Origin: a virus | IMG/VR virus record: IMGVR_UViG_3300037042_001212 | Location: 1-64,000 of that record | DNA: 64,000 nt | Strand: one strand, 5' to 3' | Part shown: positions 27,994-38,895 of the stretch, one piece after another | Numbering within the stretch: the stretch's first letter is position 1 | Layout of the letters: each line of letters starts with the position of its first letter | Translations under genes and position numbers: made by a program | Notes under the pieces: model-generated | What the model saw: only the letters and a program-made list of their open reading frames with translations | What the model was told of the DNA's origin: nothing | The model's database searches: none

Positions 27994-30900
27994 TCTCGTC
28001 CAGTTTCTCCCGCTTCTCTGAGGGCAACATCTCTTCGTCGGCACGAATAGCCTTCTCATAGTCCGTCAGCTGCTTCATCGCGTCCTTGAAGTTAGGCTCA
28101 CTGTCAGCCAGCATGATGCGGTCGATGTTCGCGTTGAGATACGCCTCAGCCTTGTCCTCACGCTTTTCTTCCAACAGCTTGGTATACGTGTTCTTTGCCT
28201 GAACAGCTTCTTCCATTTTCTCGTATACGCGATCGATGACGGCCCCGGCGTCGGTAGGCTGGAACATGCCGCCAACTAACGGATACTTGGAAGGCTTCAT
28301 CGACGCCGACGGCGGGTTATCTCCGGCCAGCAGCGGGTTGGCAAGCGACACTAAGGACAGCAACGTGCCGGAGCCAATATCCTTGATGAATTGATCGATG
28401 CGTGCGGGGGAGATATTGGCCCCCGCGCCCAGCATCTTGGCCAGCTCGGTGGTGCCTTCCTTATACCTCTCAGCAGGATCAAGCTTCTGCATGGCGGGAG
28501 TCTCGACATTAGCGCCCGTGAACAAATCAACGCCCGTTGCCTGACTGATTATTGGTTTGGCGATCTGGGGCATAAAGTAGCTACCCGCTCCCGGTATGGA
28601 GTTAGCCGCCATCTTGGCAAGCGCCTTGCCTACTGGAGCAAAATCTTCTTTGGAGAACGCAGCGTGGTAAATAGCTTCGGGGATTGCTTTAAACAGCAGT
28701 CCGTATTCAAACGGAATCGGAATTTTCAGCGGCGCGTCAACACCCGGGATGCGCACAAACCAGTTGGCCAGTCGTGCTTCGGGGGAGGCATTCTGATACG
28801 CCTCATCATCTTGCATCATCGCAGCATACGCAAGCGTCATAGCGCCAAGAGTGAGACCACGACGAATAAATTTATCTTGAATTTTTAACCGGTCGTTCAT
28901 CGGCATGCGCCCAGACATGGCGCGGTACATGATGCTCAAACCTTGGAGCTGAGTAGCAAAGAAAGGATACATCGTGTTGGCAATGTAAATCATCGGGGAC
29001 GTACCCTTGCGGTTGTAGTCCATGATCTCATTGGTTGCCACCCAAGCACGCACAGGGTTTAGCTTTTGCTTAATGAAGCTGTCGTACGCTGTTGCGCGGA
29101 TGGCCGTGTCCGACAGCATGCTCGTGGCTTCCAACCACGCAAGCGCAGTGTTCCACGTAGTTTTTCCACTGGAGATAGAACGAAGAATTTTTGCCATTTC
29201 TTCGTTACCGGATATTCCCGACAGCAGCTGGCCACCGCCAAGCCCCTCACGCTGTAGCTTTTCAACCGTCTCACTTTTTTTACTTACCGCTTTAGCCAAA
29301 TTTTTGATCGGATCAAGGATAGGCGTGAAATCAGCGCCGGAAGTACCCCACGCGGACAGGGACTCGCGAATTATTGAACGGATCGGGTATATTGGGCTCA
29401 AGACAATAAAATGGCGCAGTAGCTTGGCAGGTAACCCAAGCAGCCGCAGCGTGGGCGGAAAGGTAGTTTTAATACCCTCCATACCTTTCACCAGCAACTC
29501 AGCCGGAATCTCCTCGAAGATCGTGCCTTCCGTCTTTACTTTTATGTATACGTCTTCGCCGTCTAGTTTAAAGCGCAATATGTTCGGGCCTGCAGAACCC
29601 ATGCCCTTAAATATCGTGTTTTTCTGGTCGGGTTTTTTCTTGCTGGTGTAGGTCTCTGTCATACCAAGTTTGGACAGCAGCATCGCTGTGTCTTTAGTCG
29701 CCAAATTGCGCAGAGCCATATCTGTAAGCATGCGAGTGTTTTGCACCGCGCTTTGAAAAATAGGCAGTATGCGCTGATCTCCACCAACAAGTTCGTGTAG
29801 ATACGGTTGGTCTTTTATGTTGCCTATGCTAATAGGCGTAGAACCGTCGTCAAACACAAGCTCAAACTCGCCGTTTTTTTCCCGGTAAAACGGAATAAAG
29901 TCTTTCTTTGCTTTTAATACAGCTGCCAGTTCTTTGCTAAGCGCTCCTGCTTGGACAGCAAAGTTTATAAGGCCCTCGTTATACGCATTGTAAATACGCC
30001 GGGCTTCCTCAAACGCATCGGATACTTTTTTGTTTGACGCAATTTCTTTTTCAAACTTTGTCAGCTTTTCTTCCGTAACTAACAAGTTCCCGTTTTTGTC
30101 TTTACGGTAGCTCAACTTGGCAATGCCAACGCCTTCGTTCTTGATGCGCTTCGACGCCAGAAACAACGTAAACAGCGAGTCGTATTGTTCTGGAGTAAAA
30201 CCTGATTTATCCAACGAAGCAAATACTTTAAGCAACGTCGGGACGTCTTTGCCTTCTTTTCTTGTAACCTGCCAGTACTTCTCGCCATCTTGTTCTTTAT
30301 ACACAAGCTCACGCGGTCCGTTTTGCACGGTGTCCAGTGTATGGTTGGTAACCTTGCCGTGCTGTGACAAGGTGTAGATGTTCTGCACCGCTTCCATATC
30401 GGAGATAAGGCCCTTCTTCACCCCAATTTCCGCAGCCATCTTTACTGGAGCTTTGCTATCAAACGCAGTTGTCGCTGCAATACCAAGCAACTTAGCTTTG
30501 GTTTGGTCCTGCCAGCGCTTACCGTCGCTTCCAACCAACGCGTTCGTGAGTTCCCACGCGTCGTCCGACATACCTTCGGGTTTAGAGGTAGCGCTTCTAA
30601 ATACGATCTGCCCGTCAGGTGACTTGTAAATGCCCAAGCGACCACGCGACAGCGCTCGCTCAGCGTCATTGAGAATCTTCTGGATTGCCTTGGTGTCTGC
30701 CTTGGCCAAGTTGCTGAGCCCCGCGTTGCGGAAGAATCCACGCACCTTGGAGATCACGTCACGGATGAACGTCTTGACCTTCTCTGCAAAACGTGGTGCA
30801 ACACGACGCCCCTCGGCAGCGTGGGCAATCATCTCACGAACAAGAACGGTCATAACCTGTTCGTTTGGCTTGGTCGGCATGGCCATGCGAGCCGTGGTGA

Positions 30901-33900
30901 CATCCGGGAATAAACCCAGACCCGTGGCCACCTCGGCAATGTGGTCCAGACCCTTCTTGGTCATGTCGGCAACCATCGCCTTCATGCCCTCGGGGCCCAG
31001 CACCATGTCGGCACCGTAGTGGCCGATCAGTTCATGCGCGATGGTCTCTTCAACGTCTTTGGGAGAGCTGTGCGCTTCACCAATAACGACGACACGGCCA
31101 TCCGGCATGACTGCGCCCTTGGCAGCTTTACGCCCAGATGCAGCAACAGCTTCTTGAAAAGCAGCGGGGGCGTCGGCCAGCGTGGGGGCGTATATGAAGT
31201 CCACGCCCTCCGGCAGCGCAGCTTTTACCCGATCGGCTATCGCCTGTGCTTCGGCAAGATCAACCCCGGTGTCTGCGTCCGTGGCGTCGCGGAAGTCAAC
31301 GCCGTCGTCCGCTGCGCGGCGCTGCTGGCCCAAACCAGCTTGATCTACGGTGTCACGGTCCGTGGTGAACTCCGGGGTGTATCCCGGAAGCCCAGTCTTT
31401 AGTGGCGCGGGGGTGCGCTTGCCTTGGCGGTTTTCTGCAAATATCGTTTCACGCACGACGCGGGCTTGAAGAGCCTCTGACTTTTTAGCATTGCTTGATA
31501 TACCGAATCCCGCGTCACTCAGCGTCTTGGTCATTTTTGCCAACGTCTCTGCGCCACGACCTAACAGCGCCCGCACTTCTTTTGCGCGTTCAAGAGCTTT
31601 CTTAGCGCTGAGAAGTTCAGCTTCTCTTTGCCTAACTTTTCCCGCTTCTGCCCATGCTTTACTTGACGCCGTTTCGCCAAAACTGGCAACCTCAGCCGCC
31701 CCTTTCTTGGCGCTTTCCAAAGTCTCCGTAGTTTTTTCTACATCGGCGGTGCGGGCTTTTACATTTTCATTTGTACCAAGTCTACGATCCTCGATAGCTT
31801 TCGTTACCTTGGCTGCAAGCGCAGCCCGCTGACGACGCAACTTTAACAGTATTTCTTCTTGCGCAGCCTCCTTAGCACGCTCCTTTGCGGTTGTACCAGT
31901 TTCAATATCCGTTTGCCCCGCCTCTATTTCGGATAAATCCGACGGGCCTTCCAGCGACTTTTGTTGGTAAACAACCCCGATAGTTCGTTTAAGTTCTTTA
32001 ATGCGCCTACGCAGCGCTGCAGCAGGGCGTTTCTTCGGGTCTAGTTTACGTAGCTGGTCTTCAAGGTCTGTGACTTCCTGTTCTTCTTTAAGCGTAAGCG
32101 TCTTCTTTGGGACACCGCGCAAACCTTCAGACCCTTTAATACTTCCTTGTGCGATGTCCGCCAGAATATCTTCTACACGCCTAGTTTCAGCAACCTGTGC
32201 TTCTTTCGTGCGCTGCATGCTGGCGGCTACGGCATCGAGAGACTTCAATACTCGCGCCCGTAAAGCTTTTACGCGTTGCTCTTGGGCAATTGATGCTTCT
32301 TTTTTTTGCAACGCCTTCAGCTGTTCTTTAAACGGCTTCAAATCTGCTTTGGCCTTCTGCAGTACCGCGTTTTCTTTTCGCAGCTTCTGCCTAAAACTTT
32401 CTAAGGAAACCACTTTCCTATACGCGTTTGCATACCTAATATTGATCCGCGCTTCAGTCTTTAGCTTGGCAATATCAGCATCTGACAACCCCGCCGCAAA
32501 CTCCATGTCTGCAAGCAACTCCAAATCCTGACGAGCATACCCTCGCCCTTTCAGCGTGTCGGAAAAGTCTTCAGCTAAAATGTCATCAATACGTTTAATC
32601 TCTGCGTCTATTGTTTCTTCAGCCTCGGCCACAAACGCTTCTTGCGTCTCAACACGCTCGCGTATATTTGTCATCGCGTCGCGATCGGCTTGTTCTTCTG
32701 GAGTAACTTTTTTAGCGGGGGGGCGGCTGTCTTCAGGAGTAATGACCTGACCTGCAGGCACAAACTGCTTGGGTTTTTGTTTTTCCTGTAAAGCTGCAGT
32801 AGCTTTTTCTCTCTTATCAGCGGTAGCTACTTCAGCCTGTGTTTTTGTAATCAGAGCGTTTACCGCATTAAGTTGAGCGTCCAACCCACGCAAATATTGT
32901 TTTGTCTCACCGCTTAACTGAACGCTCGTAAGTTTGCTCAAGCTATCAAAGCTTTTAAGCTTGATTTTTGATTTTTGCGATTCTTTAAGAACCTGACGGG
33001 TAAGCCGATCACGTTGCTCCGGTTCGAGCCCGTCTGCGTACTCTATGTTTGCTAAAACAGATTCAGCCAATGGAGCCAAACGCTCGGCCTCTGCATCCGC
33101 TTTGGCTTTGGCAATTTCATTCTCCAGCTTGTCTTTCAGGGTGACAAGACTTGCCAGCCGCTCTTTAGCGTTGCGCTTGCTAACTTCCTTCTGCTCCGCC
33201 CGCAGCTTTTGCCGGATGTCTGCCATAAGCGCACGACGTTCCAGCCTGCGCTTTTTCTTTTCTTTCTCCGTAGCTACTTTCTGCAGCAGCGCTTTGGTTT
33301 CTTCCAGCTTCGCCTGCTTCTTGCTCTCCACAGTCGCGGTGCGTTTCTCCACGGCTTGCTTCTTCTTGGTGACCTCTGTCACCGACCCCGGGAACATTTC
33401 CCGCTGTTTGCCGCTAAGGTCAGGCTCCGGCGCTTCTTCCGGCACCGCTGCCGCTTGCTGCGCGTCGTAGCGATCCGACAACACCGCTGCGGACTGCTGC
33501 GTAAGCCCGAACGGGCCCTTCTGCTTCTTCGGCTTCTCCCGTTTGTATTTCTCAACCGCCCGCAGGATCAAACGATCGACGCCTTGCTGCAGCCGAGCCA
33601 ATTCACCGGTTTTAGTGTCGGTAATGGTCATGCCGCGATCGATAGCGCCTTGTTTTACACCTAGCTTATCCCGCAGCTCGTTTTGCAAAGCCCCCTCGGG
33701 TTCTCCCGGCTTGGCATTCTTGGTTATCCGGCTCAACCACAGCTTCACTTCCTGCTCAAGACGTTCCTGCGCGGGTATCGACATCTGCACGCCCGTCTGC
33801 TCAACGCGCTTGGCCGCTTCCATTTTGGCCAGCAGTGCAATCTGCTCAGCACGCAGCTCCGCTGCACGGCGGGATACATCCCCTACGTTGTCGCCTTTAC

Positions 33901-36340
33901 GCAGAGAGTCAATCTCGTTGCCCCAGTTAAACATCTGATCACTGCGCTGCTCCGCAAACTTGCTAATATCCGTGGCGCGTTTGAGTGCGGCTGCTTTTTT
34001 CTTTTCTTGCTGCTCGGCTGAAACCTCCCCCTTCCCAGTGGTCGCCTCCAATACACCCAACAACCCTGATTCTGCTGGAGATAGCCCAGTTTTCTGCACA
34101 GTACTCTGCGCCGCAAGCTGCAGGCGTTTCAACTCCCCGATCGTGGCTTCCACCCCCATGAGGCGCTGCCCGTCTTCAGTAAGCATCCCGTTTTTAACCA
34201 GCTCTTTGTCCGGAAACTCCGTTATGCGTGCTTGGTTAAGCTCACGTAGACGCGTCTCGATTACTTGAAGCGCCTGTGCAGCTTGATCCGGCTTGGACAG
34301 GTCGAAGCTTGCGCGGGAGAGGCCCAGCAAAGACGCAACCTTCCCGGTTATTTTTCCCGAGTCAATTACTTTCTGCAGCTTGTCTAAGCGCTCCTGCATG
34401 GTGTCAAGATTGCCGACCTTGATCCCGCGCCCGAAGAGGATCGCTTTAAGCGGTTGCGTTCTGGAAAAGCTCTCCGCCCGCCCGCCGACCTGATCGATAT
34501 CGGCCAACTCCTCTTGCTGGCGTTTGTACTCCTCGTAACGCCGCACTTTATCTTGCTGCGCGGCGTCCAGCTGGTCCATGATCTCGTCCGCAAACAGGGT
34601 GTCTTGCTTCGGCTGCTGTTGAACCTGCGCCTGCGGGTTGCGCTCATCGAAGTCGATGTTTGTGCGGTCTGTGGCGGTGAGCATATCCAGCTCAGGCACA
34701 CCAGCGAGAAGGTCCCCGCTCTGCGCCAAATCCTGCTTGAGTTTAACCACCTGCTTAGTAAGCTGACTAACTGCGGCTATATCGCCCTCTGTCTTGGCTT
34801 TCTCCATCTGCTTGTTCAGCGCTTTGAGCTTCTTCTCTGCTTGCTCACGCGACGAGCTGGGAGGTGCCTGCTTGATCAGCGCATCCACACGCACCAATTC
34901 CCGCGCAAGCGCTTCGTCTTTTTTGAGTATCGCGTCTATACCGTCGGAATCTTTTCCCGCCAGCGCGTTAGCCTGATCAGTGAGCGCATCCCTAGCATCT
35001 AACAGCTGCTGCCGACGCTGCGCCAACGCTTCCGGGTCATTTAGTTCACTCTGCAGCCGTTGCATGTCGTTGCGCAGCTGCGAGGCCCGTTGTGTATCGC
35101 CGTTAGCCTCAGCCTCTTGCATCTGTTTGTAGAGCTGCTGCATGTTGCCCGCCACCGGCAGAGGTGTTGCCTCTCCACCAAACAGACGCCCTTGACCCTC
35201 GGGGGCGTACCCGGCCTCAACCGTGGCCTGCCGCTGCTGTTGGAGAGCTTGTTTTTGCTGCTCCGCAACAAAGGCCTGTTGCTGCGCAATTTGTGCTGCT
35301 CGCGCATCGCGTTGGTTACTCAGCTCCTGCAACTTGTCCCGTGCCGCGCTGCGACCAGAAATACCACCGGCAACGCCAAACACAGCGCCCGGGCCAGCCA
35401 CGCCTACAGCCGTCGCCTCGTATTCTTTGCGGGCGTCTTCATCGAACAGGTTGAGCCCTGCTTGTGCCCTCTCCAAAACAGCTTGTGCAATCTCCGTCGG
35501 CATCTCGACCGCGACACCCTTCGCAGCGCCCGTCGCCCCGGTGCGCAGCAAGCTTGCCTGCGCGGTGCGGGCCAGCACCTCTTCTGCTTTTTTGATGCCT
35601 ACTTTCTCAGCAATACCTTCCAGAGTCTTGGTGAGGGTAGCGCCCATGCCCAGCTTGCCCAGCACAAACAGCGTGCTGATCGCATCCACCCCGGCTTGAG
35701 GCACCGCTGCTGCCGTCGCGATGCCGTAGTCCAGCGCTTCTTTTTTACCCGCTTTCTCTTGCTCGTCGGCCTGCCGCTTGACGTTGGAGCCGATGAAGCC
35801 CGGGATGCTTGCGCCGAGAGCGCCCAGTGCGCCACCAACCAGAGGTGCAACAGGGGCTGCTGGGCCAAGGAAGGGTGATGCCAGCGCACCCGCTCCAGCG
35901 CCAAGCCGCGCTCCAGCTATCGTAGCGCCCATCTGCGGTAACGACTCACCTAGCTGCCCACGCCACATGCGCATGAGCTGGCTCAACCCACCGCGCTGTT
36001 CTTCCTTCTCGCCACCAAACACGCCGTATTTGGCAGCGGCTTCCTTTACCTCTTCATAGTTTGGCGTCTTCGATGTTTCCATCTGCCGCGCCTGATCTTG
36101 TGCGATCATGCGGCGGGTTTGATCGTCTGACATGCCGAGGAGCGGTGCCGCAGCTGTCGCCACGTTGGAGGCCAGCCCCATCGCTCCCGATTTGATGCTG
36201 GGGATCAGACCTTCCTCGGCCTTGCGAGTGTCAGCGAACTCTTTGGGAAACTTGCTTTTGGCGAGATCAAGCGCCTCTTCGTCAGACAGACCTTCAGGGA
36301 CTTTGATCAGCTTACCGCTGAGAGCACGAATGAACGGCAT
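27932..36340 (-). CDS. Giant polyvalent internal virion protein with HExxH peptidase and LPD38-like end
   Basis: This 2802-residue protein is by far the largest in the window. The N-terminus, PFIRALSGKLIKVPEGLSDE, is a motif seen at the start of phage polyvalent proteins. Residues about 115-185 are Ala/Gly-rich and hydrophobic, as in membrane-crossing ejection proteins. Residues about 320-1650 are long Lys/Glu/Ala coiled-coil regions. ETIAHELIGHYGADMVLG near residue 1770 is an HExxH zinc-peptidase site. The last 600 residues (RHFIVLSPIYPIRSIIRES, YPFFATQLQGLSIMYRAM) match what I remember of large polyvalent domain 38. It is probably ejected into the host with the DNA, like T7 gp16. It starts with AGAGGAC as ribosome site. 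Confidence 0.85.
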   Translation of the reverse strand: MPFIRALSGKLIKVPEGLSDEEALDLAKSKFPKEFADTRKAEEGLIPSIKSGAMGLASNVATAAAPLLGMSDDQTRRMIAQDQARQMETSKTPNYEEVKEAAAKYGVFGGEKEEQRGGLSQLMRMWRGQLGESLPQMGATIAGARLGAGAGALASPFLGPAAPVAPLVGGALGALGASIPGFIGSNVKRQADEQEKAGKKEALDYGIATAAAVPQAGVDAISTLFVLGKLGMGATLTKTLEGIAEKVGIKKAEEVLARTAQASLLRTGATGAAKGVAVEMPTEIAQAVLERAQAGLNLFDEDARKEYEATAVGVAGPGAVFGVAGGISGRSAARDKLQELSNQRDARAAQIAQQQAFVAEQQKQALQQQRQATVEAGYAPEGQGRLFGGEATPLPVAGNMQQLYKQMQEAEANGDTQRASQLRNDMQRLQSELNDPEALAQRRQQLLDARDALTDQANALAGKDSDGIDAILKKDEALARELVRVDALIKQAPPSSSREQAEKKLKALNKQMEKAKTEGDIAAVSQLTKQVVKLKQDLAQSGDLLAGVPELDMLTATDRTNIDFDERNPQAQVQQQPKQDTLFADEIMDQLDAAQQDKVRRYEEYKRQQEELADIDQVGGRAESFSRTQPLKAILFGRGIKVGNLDTMQERLDKLQKVIDSGKITGKVASLLGLSRASFDLSKPDQAAQALQVIETRLRELNQARITEFPDKELVKNGMLTEDGQRLMGVEATIGELKRLQLAAQSTVQKTGLSPAESGLLGVLEATTGKGEVSAEQQEKKKAAALKRATDISKFAEQRSDQMFNWGNEIDSLRKGDNVGDVSRRAAELRAEQIALLAKMEAAKRVEQTGVQMSIPAQERLEQEVKLWLSRITKNAKPGEPEGALQNELRDKLGVKQGAIDRGMTITDTKTGELARLQQGVDRLILRAVEKYKREKPKKQKGPFGLTQQSAAVLSDRYDAQQAAAVPEEAPEPDLSGKQREMFPGSVTEVTKKKQAVEKRTATVESKKQAKLEETKALLQKVATEKEKKKRRLERRALMADIRQKLRAEQKEVSKRNAKERLASLVTLKDKLENEIAKAKADAEAERLAPLAESVLANIEYADGLEPEQRDRLTRQVLKESQKSKIKLKSFDSLSKLTSVQLSGETKQYLRGLDAQLNAVNALITKTQAEVATADKREKATAALQEKQKPKQFVPAGQVITPEDSRPPAKKVTPEEQADRDAMTNIRERVETQEAFVAEAEETIDAEIKRIDDILAEDFSDTLKGRGYARQDLELLADMEFAAGLSDADIAKLKTEARINIRYANAYRKVVSLESFRQKLRKENAVLQKAKADLKPFKEQLKALQKKEASIAQEQRVKALRARVLKSLDAVAASMQRTKEAQVAETRRVEDILADIAQGSIKGSEGLRGVPKKTLTLKEEQEVTDLEDQLRKLDPKKRPAAALRRRIKELKRTIGVVYQQKSLEGPSDLSEIEAGQTDIETGTTAKERAKEAAQEEILLKLRRQRAALAAKVTKAIEDRRLGTNENVKARTADVEKTTETLESAKKGAAEVASFGETASSKAWAEAGKVRQREAELLSAKKALERAKEVRALLGRGAETLAKMTKTLSDAGFGISSNAKKSEALQARVVRETIFAENRQGKRTPAPLKTGLPGYTPEFTTDRDTVDQAGLGQQRRAADDGVDFRDATDADTGVDLAEAQAIADRVKAALPEGVDFIYAPTLADAPAAFQEAVAASGRKAAKGAVMPDGRVVVIGEAHSSPKDVEETIAHELIGHYGADMVLGPEGMKAMVADMTKKGLDHIAEVATGLGLFPDVTTARMAMPTKPNEQVMTVLVREMIAHAAEGRRVAPRFAEKVKTFIRDVISKVRGFFRNAGLSNLAKADTKAIQKILNDAERALSRGRLGIYKSPDGQIVFRSATSKPEGMSDDAWELTNALVGSDGKRWQDQTKAKLLGIAATTAFDSKAPVKMAAEIGVKKGLISDMEAVQNIYTLSQHGKVTNHTLDTVQNGPRELVYKEQDGEKYWQVTRKEGKDVPTLLKVFASLDKSGFTPEQYDSLFTLFLASKRIKNEGVGIAKLSYRKDKNGNLLVTEEKLTKFEKEIASNKKVSDAFEEARRIYNAYNEGLINFAVQAGALSKELAAVLKAKKDFIPFYREKNGEFELVFDDGSTPISIGNIKDQPYLHELVGGDQRILPIFQSAVQNTRMLTDMALRNLATKDTAMLLSKLGMTETYTSKKKPDQKNTIFKGMGSAGPNILRFKLDGEDVYIKVKTEGTIFEEIPAELLVKGMEGIKTTFPPTLRLLGLPAKLLRHFIVLSPIYPIRSIIRESLSAWGTSGADFTPILDPIKNLAKAVSKKSETVEKLQREGLGGGQLLSGISGNEEMAKILRSISSGKTTWNTALAWLEATSMLSDTAIRATAYDSFIKQKLNPVRAWVATNEIMDYNRKGTSPMIYIANTMYPFFATQLQGLSIMYRAMSGRMPMNDRLKIQDKFIRRGLTLGAMTLAYAAMMQDDEAYQNASPEARLANWFVRIPGVDAPLKIPIPFEYGLLFKAIPEAIYHAAFSKEDFAPVGKALAKMAANSIPGAGSYFMPQIAKPIISQATGVDLFTGANVETPAMQKLDPAERYKEGTTELAKMLGAGANISPARIDQFIKDIGSGTLLSLVSLANPLLAGDNPPSASMKPSKYPLVGGMFQPTDAGAVIDRVYEKMEEAVQAKNTYTKLLEEKREDKAEAYLNANIDRIMLADSEPNFKDAMKQLTDYEKAIRADEEMLPSEKREKLDEIRRQKIETAKAYRDALREAA

Positions 36341-36351
36341 GGACAGTCCTC

Positions 36352-38895
36352 TTACTTTGTTGCGTCGAAGTAGCTACCTGCAGCAGCGTCGGGGATTTGA
36401 ATGCTTGTTGGCGCTGCTGAGGCAAAAGAGTAACCCTCCGGTGATAGAGACGTAAGCTCCTCTTGGTATGCACGGTTCTGTAGTTCCGCCACGCCCACTC
36501 CGGGGTTCTTCTTCTTGTAGTCCATCAGCCATTGCATATTCTTAAAGTTTTTGGCTACGTTGTCTTTTGCTTTGTCCTTGATAGCCGATTCTTGAGCAGA
36601 CGTTAAACGTCCTTTACCCTCTGCCCGAGCCATTCCGGTATCACGAAGCATAGCCGTATGCGCCGCCTGCGCTTTCTCCGTAGCCCGGTTGTGGCGCTGC
36701 TGCTCGGTTAGTTGTGTGCCTTGTAGTGCAACCATTGCCTCGCGATACACCGTCTGCGCAGCCAGCTCCGCCGCCTTTATCTTCCGATCCTGCGACTGGC
36801 CCATCAACTTGGAGCCCAGCTCGAAGTCACCCTGTTTGAAGGCCAAGTCCGCCTTGGCCATATCCATCCGTGACTTGTCCAAGTCTTTTTCAAACCCGCG
36901 CTTCTCCTTGCCGTATGCAGCTCCGGTCTCACCAGCGGCACCGAAGGCGGCACCAAGCGATTCGATACCCCCTCGACCGCGTTTACCCAGTTCAGCGGCA
37001 GCACGCAAGGCAGCTACGCCACGCGATTCGTCCCGCAGTGCAGCAAGACCTGTCTCGCCCTTTGTCTGCGACTCCTGCTCCGCTCTGCGCAGTGCTTCAC
37101 GTTCGGACTTCGTATAGGTGCCCGCCTGCTCAGCGAACCGCTTGAGCATGTCCTCATCGGATTCTTGCGCAGCACGAGACAACCCCGGGGCCATTCCCTG
37201 AACCGACGACGGGCCGTCTGCGGCAGCATCCGGTTCGCCACCTGAAGACGGTATCAGTGCAGCGATACCCGGTTTGCTGACAGGAGCGCGTGGAGCGTTA
37301 TTACGTGGGGCGTTTCTACCCTGCGCCGGAGTAGCCGCAACGTCTGCAGCCGTAGGCTCGGGTAAACCCCCTTGAACATCCATATTCCCCTCCCCGGGGA
37401 TAACTCGCAGCCCAGTCGAAGACTCTTGAAACAAAGAGGCGGGGTCTTGTTCCGGGGGCGGGCCCATCGGATACCCAAACTCGGGATAGGGCAGGGGCTT
37501 ACCCGCCTTCGCCGCAATTTCATTCTGTTTCTGGCGTGTAATACGTTCGGCCCGTTGCATGGGGTTAAGCGTGGCGGGCTCTCCGGTCAAGTATCGACCT
37601 GTCCTGCCGCCAACCTGATACCGACGTATTTCTCCGCCCTCAAACATCGCGACGGGCTCTTCTTCACCGGCAATCCCACCATCTGGGATGTCCATGTTTT
37701 CAACCGGAACGGCTTCAAGGCCAGCCTGTGCAACTTGTTGCTGCAAGACGGACGGCTGGTTCGCTTCAGACTGCGCAGCCATGCCGTCTTGCGCAACTTG
37801 TGTTTTCTTCTTGAGGGTGTGCGCCAGCATGGCCGAGGTCACATCCACCGGCCCCGGTTCCCCGCGCATAATTGCTTCGAGGCGAGCCATTGGCATCGTA
37901 AGCGCAAGTTCGTATTGCTGCTGCGGAGAGGTACCACCAACGATACCACCAACGGCGTAGCCCTTAATTTCACCGCCATCCTTAGCACCAAACAGCTTGG
38001 ACGTGCCATACGCGCCCAGACCAAGTGAGGCTATTTGATTTGCGGCGGTTGCTGGGGCCTGATACTGATACATCGTCTGGTTCGGGCTCACGGGGACACC
38101 ACGGAGGAGTGAACTGTAGAACTGAAGCTGTGACTGCGGGAACGTCTGCTGCTGCATGAAGTCTTCGTAACGCCTGTTGAGGACGTCCTGCGACTGCGCT
38201 TGCTGCGTTGCACCAGCCGCTTGTTGAGCCTGAGCTGCAGCTGCCTGTTGACCAAACGCCGTCTGACCCAGTTGACCGAACTGCTGGCCCATCTGGCCAG
38301 CCAGCCCCAGACCTTGAAGCCCAAGCTGGGAGCCAAACTGCAGGTTCTTGTTGGCTTGTTCAAACGCTCGTTGTGAGCCTTGGGCTTGAATGTCGCCAAG
38401 CGTGTTCTGCAGGTTGCGCTGGGCTTCCGACTCCACGATCGCCTGACGAGAACCACCAAAGGCCCCTGCGCGGGATGCCGCCGCTTGTTGACCCGGGAGC
38501 TGCCGACCGTAGTCGTCAACGGCTTGCGTCTTCTGAAAGTCCACCACGTTCTGCATGTAGGGCGACATGTAGGCTTGCATGGAGCCGGGGGACGTTGCCT
38601 GCTGTGCGTAGTTCTGACCTGCGCCAAGAGCACCAAGCCCAGCCGCGCCTGTCATTCCAGCAGCTGGTGCGTTTAGCGCAGAAGGGCCGAGGCCCTGAAC
38701 CCCCTGAAACCCCTGCTGCTGCAACGGGCTGAACCCCGCAGTTCGCTCCCCACCATACGGCTGGTACTGCACTTGCGAGGCCGTTTGGCCGCGCTGCATG
38801 AGGTCCTCAAAATAAGGACGTGCATACTCCGGCAGGTTGCTCTGGTTTACCTGCGAAGTGGTTGGTGCCGGTGATCCGCCGCCGCCTTTACCCAT
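36352..38895 (-). CDS. Internal virion / ejection protein, Gln-Gly rich
   Basis: The 847-residue product has a Gly-rich start (MGKGGGGSPAPTTSQVNQSN) and LPEYARPYFEDLMQRGQ, a signature I recall from podovirus internal or tail proteins upstream of the large ejection protein. Residues 90-260 are Ala/Gln-rich helices (AQQAAGATQQAQSQD). GGEIKGYAVGG and GGEIRRYQVGGRTGRY motifs follow, then a charged helical C-terminus. It sits between a GNAT-like gene and the giant protein, the place of T7 gp14/gp15-like core proteins. The exact role is inferred. Confidence 0.75.
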   Translation of the reverse strand: MGKGGGGSPAPTTSQVNQSNLPEYARPYFEDLMQRGQTASQVQYQPYGGERTAGFSPLQQQGFQGVQGLGPSALNAPAAGMTGAAGLGALGAGQNYAQQATSPGSMQAYMSPYMQNVVDFQKTQAVDDYGRQLPGQQAAASRAGAFGGSRQAIVESEAQRNLQNTLGDIQAQGSQRAFEQANKNLQFGSQLGLQGLGLAGQMGQQFGQLGQTAFGQQAAAAQAQQAAGATQQAQSQDVLNRRYEDFMQQQTFPQSQLQFYSSLLRGVPVSPNQTMYQYQAPATAANQIASLGLGAYGTSKLFGAKDGGEIKGYAVGGIVGGTSPQQQYELALTMPMARLEAIMRGEPGPVDVTSAMLAHTLKKKTQVAQDGMAAQSEANQPSVLQQQVAQAGLEAVPVENMDIPDGGIAGEEEPVAMFEGGEIRRYQVGGRTGRYLTGEPATLNPMQRAERITRQKQNEIAAKAGKPLPYPEFGYPMGPPPEQDPASLFQESSTGLRVIPGEGNMDVQGGLPEPTAADVAATPAQGRNAPRNNAPRAPVSKPGIAALIPSSGGEPDAAADGPSSVQGMAPGLSRAAQESDEDMLKRFAEQAGTYTKSEREALRRAEQESQTKGETGLAALRDESRGVAALRAAAELGKRGRGGIESLGAAFGAAGETGAAYGKEKRGFEKDLDKSRMDMAKADLAFKQGDFELGSKLMGQSQDRKIKAAELAAQTVYREAMVALQGTQLTEQQRHNRATEKAQAAHTAMLRDTGMARAEGKGRLTSAQESAIKDKAKDNVAKNFKNMQWLMDYKKKNPGVGVAELQNRAYQEELTSLSPEGYSFASAAPTSIQIPDAAAGSYFDATK

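Noticed and set aside
30630-33470. Several long rightward frames (100-180 codons) opposite the giant virion gene
   Set aside because: They are Ser/Ala/Arg-rich antisense shadows caused by the coiled-coil coding pattern on the other strand.
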